Part shown: positions 20,301 to 32,300 of the stretch, piece after piece
Position numbering within the stretch: the first letter of the stretch is position 1
Layout: each line of letters begins with the position of its first letter
NCBI RefSeq assembly: GCF_000003815.2
Contig: NW_023365817.1
Coordinates: 1-49,822, forward strand
Source: Branchiostoma floridae
Taxonomy: Eukaryota > Chordata > Leptocardii > Amphioxiformes > Branchiostomatidae
Length of the DNA stretch: 49,822 bases
Direction: 5' to 3'
The notes under the pieces: model-generated
Seen by the model: the letters and a program-made list of their open reading frames with translations, nothing else
Database searches by the model: none
What the model was told of the DNA's origin: nothing
Program-made: the position numbers and the translations under genes

Positions 20301-23300
20301 TATTCATACAATTAACTGATATGGTACTGAGGCATAAATAAATAAAAAGAGCCTACCTGCTTATCATCTTCTCTTGGACTGAAGTAGCATGGGCACAGTT
20401 TACATGTCAATTTGGTATTTTTCCGGGGGGTACTTTTATTCCAGGGGGTACTTTAATTAGATTTTGAAGATTTGTCCGGGGGGTACTTTTATTCCAGGGG
20501 GTACTTCTATTTGAGAGGTGAGAGTAATGTTTCAACTACAATAGGACTCTTCTTGCTTGCTACTCTACTTTGTTAGGATGTCATGTATTTATGCTGACAA
20601 GAAGCATGATGTTTATTAGTGCTAGACATGCTTCTAGTGCTGTTGAGTTTGGCGAGCTGTAACAGATGTATAAGCACAATTTATGGTGACAGGCTAGTGA
20701 CCAATATCTACCCACATCTATGATCTACGCATGGGAAAATTGCACCCCAGGAAAAATCTCACTGGACGATTTGGCAAATATGGTAGGGAGGTTTGGAGTT
20801 CAAGTCATGGCTGTTGTTGTTGACCTGGTGGGAAAGGGTACAGTTTTTAGGACGGGGCACTAAATTAGTCTCGGACTTGGGTTGGGATACACTCAAAAAT
20901 AGAAGAGCAGCCAACAGACTTACAAATTACAATTCTCCAGAAATCTAGACAAACTTTTGAAAGTCTTCTAGCCCTGCCGGTTGATTCCTATCTGCAGCCG
21001 AACCCAAGGCAATCTCGACATAATCACCCGACATAATCACCCATAATCACATAAACCCAATAAAACCAATAAAGATCCACTATCGAATGGAATAGTCTAC
21101 CATATCCAACCACCCTTCAAACTGATCCCGTTAAGTTCAAGGAAGGGGTGTTACAACACCTGAGGAACGGCCAATAAAACAGCAGTACTGCGCCCTGGGT
21201 GGATTGTCCCACTAAAAGGTGTTGCCCAGTAACCATACAAGAACTAAACAGTGATCCACTGTTCATTGTATATGTCAAAAGACCTGAGGGAATTTCCCAG
21301 GTACAATGAACCTGTGAATTCTACACATTATAAGCATCTGTTTTTCCTGTCATGACAAGTGGAAGGGTATCTCTTCGCTGAGCTCCACTGGTTTCAGAGT
21401 TTTCAAAATAATTTATAGTTTGTTTATCAAAATCACAAGACTTTTTAAGCCAATCTTGAGATTTTTCAGAAACTAGCTTCAGATTTTTCATAACATCTTG
21501 AGATCTTTATTTAAAAATCATTTATTCTTTATAAGAATCTGTGATATTGGACAGGAGAAGCGCCACATGAGAGTATGGACGTGTGGCACGATGAGCTGAA
21601 CATGAGCTCACAAACCTGAAACATTCTCTGGATTGTTGATAAGAATTCAAGACTTTTTCCAGACAATCTTGGAATTTTCTGAAACAAGCTTCAGATTTTT
21701 CATAACATCTCAAGATTTTTTTTAGAAATGTTCAGATTTTTTATAGACTCTTGAGATTTGTTTTTAAAAATCATTAATTCTGTTTCTGTGATATTGGACA
21801 GGAGAAGCACCAGATGAGAGTTATGTATGGACGTGTGGCATGATGAGCCACACGTCTAGATTGAGTTCTAGATTGTTTATAAAAATTTCGAGACTTTTTC
21901 CAGACAATCTTGAGATTTTGTGAAACTAGCTTCAGATTTTTCATAACATTTCAAGATTTTTTTTAGAAATCTTACTATTTTTCATACAATCTCAAGATTT
22001 TTTTAGCGGTTCGTTCAACCGTTTGTTTGGATGCATGGATACATAGATGGATGCATGGATCGGTCAATTTAATCAAACCCTTCTAATAGCCCTTCTATAC
22101 GCCTGATTGCGTAATTGTCTCAGCGTGGCCGACCGGTCTAAGGTGCTGGATGCAGATAGCAATTTGCTTCTGCAGCCGTGGATCGTGGGTTCAAACCCCA
22201 CTTGTTAACGTTGTTAGACAAATCCTATGTAATATTTTTTTCAATGGAAGACAGACCAATTTTTTTCATATGATTTAACATCCAGGCTTTTTCCAAAATA
22301 CGCACCAGCCAGCTTTTTTCAGAAGCTTTCTTGTTTGGAAAAAAATCACTAATTCTTTTTCTGTGATGCTTGACAGGAGAAGCGCCGGATGAGAGTATGG
22401 ACGTGTGGCACGATGAGCCGGACATGAGCTCACAGACCTGGATGGCTACTTCAGGGGACGTGAGGAACGACACCAACAGTGTGTCCACCATGTCCAGCAG
22501 TGGTCAGTTCCTCCAGCTGCCCGGTGTTCCGGGACCCAGCAGCATGAATGCTCCATCTATTGCCAGCTTCCGCAGCAATGAAGATGGTAAGACATTACGT
22601 TATTTGAAGCTTTAAACAATTTAGGCCACACCAATTTAATTTCTTGCTTCACGGATTTTTTCATAAAAAATATGGAGCGACAGGGAAAAAAAATGAAATA
22701 AAAATTATAAAATGGTTTGGGTAAAGATAAATACTAATCCAAAACATAAAGAATAAAAAGTTTTCAGCTTGAAAAAAGTACAAAAACACTTACTGTACAG
22801 TAACAGCACCTGTTCATTGAAAATTACAAATTTTAAAGTAGTATCAGTTTTTATGGTTGTCCCATTCTTCATGAATGAAAAATATAACTGCAATAGTAAT
22901 ACCCACATTTTAAGGAGCTTATAATATAAAGTCCAATTTGCTACACTAGAAAGTTGGTGAATGGGTTCATTAATTGTGAAAATTTGCTGTCAGTGGTAAT
23001 CTTTTTTTTCCAAAAAATAGGAGCAAGCGAATACGTGAACCAAACTATTAAATTGGTATTGCCTTACATATCTCGACATATCCCTTTTCCCGACACAGTT
23101 TGGAAAACAAATTTTATATGGCTCTATTACATACATGTAGTCTATAGGGCTGTGTACCTAAACCCTTTCCCTTGACCTCAATTTCTGGTGTACCTGTACC
23201 TGTATACCTAAACAAACTAAATCGCTAATCACCAAGTGGGCACCATTTTTTTTTGGATTGAGATGAGATGAGGTGAGTTTTATATACAAATTATGTAACT

Positions 23301-26300
23301 CTTTACATACAAAAATGATGAGTTTTCTATTATAATATATCGCAGTTGGGTACTTGTTTAGGTACACGTACTGACTTGCTTTTTAGGATTGATTGAGTGA
23401 GTGATTGATTGATTGGTCATTTGGTCGATTGATTGGTTGACATTTCACTGATTATCTTTCCCATGTTACAGCCGACGATCACAGCCACCCTAGCTTCAGC
23501 CCCCCTCCCAGCATGCGGGTGACCTCACTGGAGGACCAGTTCTACAGCAACCCTGCCTTCAGCATCCAGGACTTTGACAAAGAAGATGACTTTTGCAGAT
23601 CAAAGGTTTCTAGATCTAGCTCTAGTGAAGAGATCCAAAGCGGAGAGCAACAGTCCCACGCCAGGTACTGAGGACTATATATATGATTTTTTCTTATTTT
23701 GCTTTCCCCATGGACAATTCTTATATGAAGAAAAATATTATTGCGGGAAGATAATGTAGAGTAAAATTCAAGCAAAACGAGAAACTACAAATTTTAAATG
23801 TTTTCTAGACATTTAAGCAAAATCTTCTTCTTTTTTCTTATTATGCAAGAAAAAAATTCTAGAAATTCTTGTTTTTTCTTAACCAGATTCAACTCTTAAG
23901 AAATACAATAATTTTTTTCCTTTCTGTTGTCGTACTGTTTTATCTGGGTAAAAGTCTTGAAATCGTGCAACTGTGTAATTATCTGTGCAGATTAGTCATT
24001 TTGAGGATGTAGGTGAAACACGTACTGATTAATTCAATCCTTACTGCTGGATATATATGCAAAATTATGATTCGTTGTTGATCTGCAAAACTCTCCAGTA
24101 CCACCATTACCAGCCGACACCTTCTGAATGTTCCGCCGCTGGTCCAGTCAGGCGCGCGGCACCAAGGCGCCATGAGCGTGGTCAGCTCCTGCCCGTCCTG
24201 GGGGGACGAGAGCCGCGTGCCGTCCCCGCGTCTGGAGGAGACGGCGGGCGGCGACGAGCCTTGGTACCGCCTGGACCTCCCGCCCAGCCGACTGTCCTCG
24301 ATTAGCGACGGCAGCGTTTGGAGCGTAAGGTAGGTACTATGATATAGGTTAGACATCCAGGTAATAAGATACACCAAAAAGTAGTTACTCAAGCAACTGG
24401 ATATGGTTTTGGAAACGGTCAGATGTTTCAACTAACATCAGGCGTCAGTGTTACTGAAAAGTCTGACCATTTCCAAAACCATATCCATATGCTTGAGTAA
24501 CTAGTTTCTGGCGTAAGGTAGGTGCTGTCTAAGCCTGGAGTCCAGCCTTGTTAGCTTTTGTCCGCTCCCAATCTTTGCTACCCTGCCTACAAGACAGGAA
24601 GCCATTACTAGTAACCGTAACTGTTGCCATATAGCAGCCATGTTGGTGATGATATAGGACCTTCCTACAAAAGGACTTTAGGCCAAACAGCCAATTACAA
24701 CCCAGGTTGAAAATCCAGATCATATTAATTGTTCAAAAGTTTATTACAGCAGTACCATGGTTGGCCACCATGAGGCCCAAATCAACCTTGACCTTCGAGT
24801 ACACAACTGCATGCTTTATTCAGCTAATAACAGTTTACATAAGCAAGTAAAACAAAAAGTCTGAAAGTGCATGCGAACAATATAAAACAAACCATTGAAG
24901 AAACCAATGAACAGTAACTGTTACAAATGAATGAATTCCATCTATTTGCAGGCCATACCTGTCAAAAGACCATCCTGCTTTCTCGAGACTGAAGACATTG
25001 TTCGAGCGTCTGACAGAGCGAACTCGCCAGGCCAAGGATCAGATCGTCCAGCCCCCCACACCATCCACCTCAGCAGAGAGTCTCAACAGTGGTGAGTGTG
25101 GTGACACAGTTAACGTTTTAATTCCTGCACTTCTGAGTGCTGCCAGAATTATGCTGATATTATCATGATTAAAGGGGTGTACTGGTACCCACCCCTTTAA
25201 TCATGATAATATCAGCATCGTTACCGGTACAAAACAGGTTTTTCTTATTGGACCGGTCCAGAAAAAACGGACCTGAAAAAATCTGTTGGGCTGGATGTTG
25301 GACCTATTGGAAAATCAACAGATATGATCAGGCATTCACACGTTTCGGGGATTACCGGTTGAGAAAAATAACAAGAGCGAAGTAGCGAAGAGTCTGTAGT
25401 CATTTCTACCATGTTTTACAGTCAATCGTACAGAGGCAGTTAGATTTTAGAATGCCAGCGGGAGTCGAATACTCCACAAAACAGATTCCTTTGTAACAAA
25501 AAGGACCATTTATTTGAGTATCCCCCATTCACAAGTTCTCCCATACTGAATCAGGCCCAGGTTCAGGTCCAGACCTGGACCTAATCCTCTGGACCTGTAA
25601 CCGAATTCAAACCTGGAGCTGAATTTTCTGTACGGGTACCCACCCCTAATCATCATAGAATCCCTTCAGAAAAAGGATTAATTGAATCAGGGCTGTCTGG
25701 ACACAAAATAAGGCGCTTACCAACAAGCTTTCGATAAGATTAGTCCTCTGATTCTTATCAAGTTGAAATGACCCTAAGCCTATGTCACACATCCATATTG
25801 GAAGCGTTATGTCATCAAAGGATCAAAGGTTGTTGGTAAGTGCTTTATTTTGTGTACGGATGTAAAGTTTAAGATTACAACATAAGGACATAAAGTACGT
25901 CAAAGTACTTGAAAGGGTTGTTGAGATTCCCCTTTGAAGGTTATTGAGGCCCAAACTGTGGTGACCAGAAGAGGAATATGTCAGTTTTGACACGGTTTGA
26001 TTCGGATTTATTGGATGGCTGGGTTGAATGTTGCACCTGAATACATTTTCCGCCAACTGCTGTGCGTCGGCTGCAGTATGATGACCACTGCCAGGAGCCC
26101 AACAAGCTGGCAAACTCTACTCACTTTCACATATTTTGCATATTGCTGAACTTAGATATGATAAATTCTGACTTGTTAATTTCTTCAGTGCACCCTGCTA
26201 TATTAATTTTGCTATATCTTGAATTCTTCATAACTGGAAGGATCTGTATGATATTTGGAATGTGGGTACAAATGTTAGCATTCAAAGCAGAGGACTTGTT

Positions 26301-29300
26301 CAATTATGGGCCATCTTGCTGTTTTCTAGGGTACTGCAGGAGAAATTGTAGTTTTGATATCTCATGTTTTTTCATGATAACTGAAAATGGAAATGGAGCT
26401 AAAGCAAATTGATGATATGATATTTTAGAGCTGATAGCTTCATAAATGAACGTTCTTGTATGAATATTTTTTGCCTTAGAATTTAGATATTACTAACAAA
26501 TTTATAGGACACACAGAAAGTAAAAATACTCAACTACACAACGATTGCCTCTGCTGTCTGAAAATAAACTATACGCCCTTGTTAGAAATCATTTATTGTA
26601 TTATCAATACCTCAAATGTCATATTTTGCTATTATATCAAATATCAGTCAGGTATATATATTTATAATTATATTCATATGATATGCTACTATGACTCAGG
26701 ATCTAGTTATCCTAGATTTATTTCTTTATGACTCGGAACTTTGTGTCTACTTTGCTCATGATTGTACAAAGTGAAATGGGCACTATGCATATTAAAGAGA
26801 CATGACACAATCAGGACTAGAAATACTTTTCTGTATGCCTGCACTGGTCCAGTTAGAATGTAGAATCAGCTGCTCCAGAATAGTCATGCCTGCAACACTG
26901 TTTGAAAAGTACTAGTAGATTGGATAAAAATTGTAAGCTGTAAAATCATTTGAGATACTCAGTCTACTTAAGTTGTAATTTACTAACTTCTAACGCAAAA
27001 AAATGGACTTGCCCAAATTTTTGATCTGCAATCTTTGTCAATGCAATGAATGGGCAATGTACTGACGTCACATTATTCAGATAAAACACGTGACTCGGTG
27101 AGCAGTGGATTATAAGTTGCAGGAAGTCTATGGTGTCGAGACAGTTTATTACATAATAGGTAAAGTCTGCAAAGAAACAGTAAAACAAATATGCGGATGA
27201 TAAATATAGCATATAATTGGATTTTGAAAAAATATTGAAGCATACAGAATTGCAACATGTAGTTATGTCATATTCATCTCAAGAAGTTTTATACACTGTA
27301 CTTGCAAAAGTTACAGCCAAATACTTGGTAGTACAAACAAATATGCAAGGGCAATTAATAATAAACTAATAATTCTGAGTTCAGTAGTCAAGTCATTTGA
27401 GGAACTGCACTTGAGTAGTAGCTCTCAGTCACTAATAACGGGTGCCTATTATAAGCATTTGCATGAACCTTATGAAGTTTGTAGGAATCTTATGTTTCTG
27501 AGTGTTTCTACCCATGATATTCTTATTTCAAATCATTGATTGACATATACCAACACAAAAACATAGCCTGTGAGCTACTCCTTTGCTCCATTTTGGCTCG
27601 TCACAATTCCTATTTTCCCTTTGCCGAAGATTGAGGCCCGCCATTTTGAATATCCTGTTCCATCTGTTGCATGACCCCGGCAGCAGTAGGTTGGTTTACA
27701 TAAGGTTTGTGCGAATCACATAAGATTCGTGCATGTCACATTATAGTGATTTGTGATTATCTGCTTAAGGTTCATACGTTTCCGCATAGAGATTTGTGCG
27801 GCTTTCATAAGATTCGTACATTTTTGCATAATGATTTGTGCTTATCTCATAAGATTCGTACGAATTTCAAATTAAAGGTTATTGAAAATGCTAAGGCACA
27901 CTGAATAACCAGGACCTGGTCATGAGAGTTACTGACAGCAATCAAACAAACAAACAAATCACACAACTGTTACAATACTTGACTGGCATAACAAATTGAC
28001 CTTAACTGCAACCCTGTAGCTTTTCTTTTGTATCAGGTACTTAGATATGTCAGACTCTGCATTTAAGAAAAACAAAATAGAATGAAGAAACGTACTGGTA
28101 TCTGCAATCAAGATACAATGTTACGTCTTTCAAAAACTAACGCAAAATTGCAATTGGCTCCTGCAGTTAAAAAAAAAGTCACTAGGTGCCCCAAACGTAC
28201 ATCACATATTCTCTGCCCCAAGACCTACATGTAGAAGCCTGGGTACCATCCCCAGGTCTCTACCAGGGCTACTTGCACTTGTCTTTTGAGTTAGTGAGGG
28301 AGCGAGCGCAAGAAGCCAGTTAGCAATCAGATGGTGCCCAGGCTACTACATGTACACCTACCACGCAAATATTGTTGAAATGGTTAGATGTTTCAGACAG
28401 GCTGTCTTTATTCCTATTGTCTTCTATTGTATTGTCTTCACCTCAATAACACTTCAATTTAGAGTTTGGGCTAAAAAAACTGATAAAAGCTTGATATCTA
28501 TCGAGTGACTCATGAAAAACAATGGATGCTGAATAAAGGGACTCTTTTTACACAACCATTGTTTTATTCACACGACGTTTCGGTGACCGTCTGTCACCTT
28601 CTCAGGGCAATTCTGACTGCTTCACATTGTACTGCAGCATAGGTGTCGCTGCTCACAGTTCAGATGCGGTCACAAAGTGTAAAGCATTTACAATGGATGC
28701 TATCTGAAACGTCTGACCATTTACATATCAGGTTGCTTGAGTAACTGTTATTTGGTGTTATTGAGTTATTTCTGTCAATTGAGCTCTGAAATGATAATTA
28801 TATGATATAGAATATTGATTCTGTGTCACTGGGGTTAACGTTGTCAGGCCGACCCTGCAGAATACACCGTGTTAAATTACCTATGTATGTCATGCTCATC
28901 CAAGAATCACACGTTTCAAATAAAAAACTGCACCAATAGTTGAGAAACAACAATGCTAAGGTCCGAATCCGGTATTGAAATTTTTTACCGTGCTGCACTT
29001 GGTGCATGCAAAGTGCATTTGATTTACTGTAAATGCAGAAATATTCGCAAATAATATGGTTTTATGTTTGCGAGGTTTTTTCGAGGAAGTCTTACTGCAA
29101 ACTTAAAACCACTGCAAACATTTTTCCATTACAGTATGTGACTATACAGTGTATGGCACTACTTCAAACTTAAAACCACTGCGAACACTCACTTTCCCGC
29201 TAATGCGAAATTAAATCCCTGCGAACTTAAATGTATTTACAGTATTAAGCTTGTGGAATATAAGTAGAACCCCAAGTGATACTACAGGTTATCACCGGGT

Positions 29301-32300
29301 TCTAATATCGGTATCAAATGTTATCATGGCCCAGGTATGACATGTCTTGAATCCAGTTTATCATCATCTGACCACAATATGTAGTACTGTAACAGTAGAT
29401 TCATCCCTCAAGCTACCAACATCTTGCACACTGCAGTCATCCCTCAGAAAGACATCGGACATCTGGAGCCACATAGTTCAAATTTGAACTTTTATACAGC
29501 CTGTTGGCCAAACTTAAATTTCACTATGTAAGAGCTTCTTCAGTGGCTAGAGGCTGAAGGACACCAGGACGACTGCATTGTGCAAGATAGCTTAAGGGAT
29601 GAATCTACTCTTCTACATTTCATGAATCTACTCTGACCATAATGTTATCTGCCGCAGAGAAAGATGAAGACTCCACAAAACAGATTTCTTTGTAGCGAAA
29701 AGGACCATTGATTTGAGTATCGTCCATTCACAAGTTCTCCCATACTGAATCAGGCCCAGGTTCAGGTCCGGACCTGGACCTAATCCTCTGGACCTGGACC
29801 GAACCTGGACCTGAATTTTCTGTACCGGTACCCACCCCTAATCATCATAGAATCCCTTCAGAGAAAGGAAAAAATTGAATCAGGGCTGTCTTCAGCTTTA
29901 AAAATTTTTCCATCCCACTCATTATGTTTTGGATCCCATTTTCCTGTAAAATTTGTCATTTGAAAACTTAATACTTCCATCAATTTTATGTACTGAAGTT
30001 CAGAATGTTGTCAATGTTATCTGCCGCAGAGAAAGATGAAGACCGCCAGCGCCTGTCGTTCTCGTCTCTGACGAAGCCATTGCCAGCGGGACACCAGCAG
30101 AACGAAGAGCCAGAACCGACTGTCTTCTCCCTTCTCAAGTGGCAGGTCCGCCTTCCTCAGATCATTCCTCACACAATGGACCCCCTGGAAAGTATGTCTT
30201 GCCATTTCATGTTCAAACTACATGACATTGTATGTTATAGAAAATGCTTACACTTTACTTCCAACACTGGAATTAAAACTATAGGGACTTACCCCTCTAA
30301 ATTTTCGGAGGAACTCTGTCGACCTTGTTTGCAAAATGAATGACCTGTCTATCTCCAGCAGTAACATCAGGAATACATGTATTCTGTGAATCTTTACCTT
30401 TGTCAGTGTGTTATGTTTCTCTACATGTATCTTGGCTGTGAATTTATGTGTTGTGTTAACAGCAAAACTTGAGAATCTGTGGATGGATGCTCAAGAACAT
30501 GTTACTTGTTAAGTGGGTTGGTGTTGGTGTTAGACATAGGTCAAGTTTGAGAATGGGCATCCTGATAATTTCCTACAGTTCTGTACTGGAGCTTCTATGT
30601 TTTCATTGTGATTTAGTGTATACTTAGTCTAGTACATCTCATAGTATATTTTGTAATAAAAACTTCCCACTGGAGAAATTGGTGACCACTTTGAAAGCCT
30701 TTTTCCGCGATGCAAGTAAAAATGGAACAAAAGATATCATTCAAATTTTGGACCAGTGAATTTTGTTTTTGCCAGTAAATTTTTTTCCAACTCTGATGTT
30801 GCCATCATGTTTTTTAATACAGGTCGTCTTTACATGACTTGGTTGGTGATAGTGGCTTCCGCCTTTACCTACAATGCCTGGACCATCTTTTTGCGTCAGT
30901 CCTTTCCGTTCNNNNNNNNNNNNNNNNNNNNNNNNNNNNNNNNNNNNNNNNNNNNNNNNNNNNNNNNNNNNNNNNNNNNNNNNNNNNNNNNNNNNNNNNN
31001 NNNNNNNNNNNTATGATAAGTTGACTTATTTCATTGATAAGGAACATGTCCATTCAGTTGTGTGTTCTTCTTGCAGTTTGATGGGAAGAAGACAAGACAG
31101 CACTACGTCAAGTCAAGAGACTTTAAGGTAAGATAAATACAACATTCGAGTTTAGAAAAAAAGTCTTGTCAAAGTATTATCCTACACAATATGTAGGATG
31201 CTATCCATAGTGTAATTACCAAGCAGTGTAGTTACAAGTTACAGTGAAATTCAAAGTGTAGTAAGCATACAATGTGATATTCCTCTCATTTGAAAATAAA
31301 AGGATACCTCAATATGCTATCTTTCATGGAAAGGATACTGCTTCTGGCTAACGATTGTTTTGTTTTTGGTGCACAGCTGGACCTGGCATCCTTGATACCA
31401 TTTGACCTGTTATACCTGCAAGTTGGTCTGAACTACCCCATTCTCAGGCTCCCAAGACTGCTCAAGGTAACAGCTCTTTTGTTTTTGAGTTGTTGAGAGA
31501 AGTTACAGACACAACCATTATGTATGCCCAACTTGTACTTCTTCAACAAGGACATACCTATACATCAACCATCATCTGTACCCTATATTTCAGTACCATG
31601 GACACAACCATCATCTATACCCAACATGTATTTAAGTACCATGGACACAACTATCATCTATACCCAACATGTATCTAAGTACCATGGACACAACCATCAT
31701 CTATACCCAACATGTATTTCAGTACCATGGACACAACCATCATCTATACCCAACATGTATTTCAGTACCATGGACACAACCATCATCTATATCCAACATG
31801 TATTTCAGTACCATGGACACAACCATCATCTATACCCAACATGTATTTCAGTACCATGGACACAACCATCATCTATATCCAACATGTATTTCAGTACCAT
31901 GGACACAACCATCATCTATACCCAACATGTATTTCAGTACCATGGACACAACCATCATCTATACCCAACATGTATTTCAGTACCATGGACACAACTATCA
32001 TCTATACCCAACATGTATCTAAGTACCATGGACACAACTATCATCTATACCCAACATGTATTTAAGTACCATGGACACAACTATCATCTATACCCAACAT
32101 GTATCTAAGTACCATGGACACAACCATCATCTATACCCAACATGTATTTCAGTACCATGGACACAACCATCATCTATACCCAACATGTATTTCAGTACCA
32201 TGGACACAACCATCATCTATACCCAACATGTATTTCAGTACCATGGACACAACCATCATCTATACCCAACATGTATTTCAGTACCATGGACACAACCATC

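Noticed and set aside
22119-22206. Functional tRNA gene
   Set aside because: The acceptor stem does not pair and the anticodon arm is atypical, although A and B boxes and T-arm are good.
24057-24305. Alternative frame through exon 4
   Set aside because: It is an off-frame reading of GC-rich exon 4; only the phase-2 frame joins exons 3 and 5 correctly.
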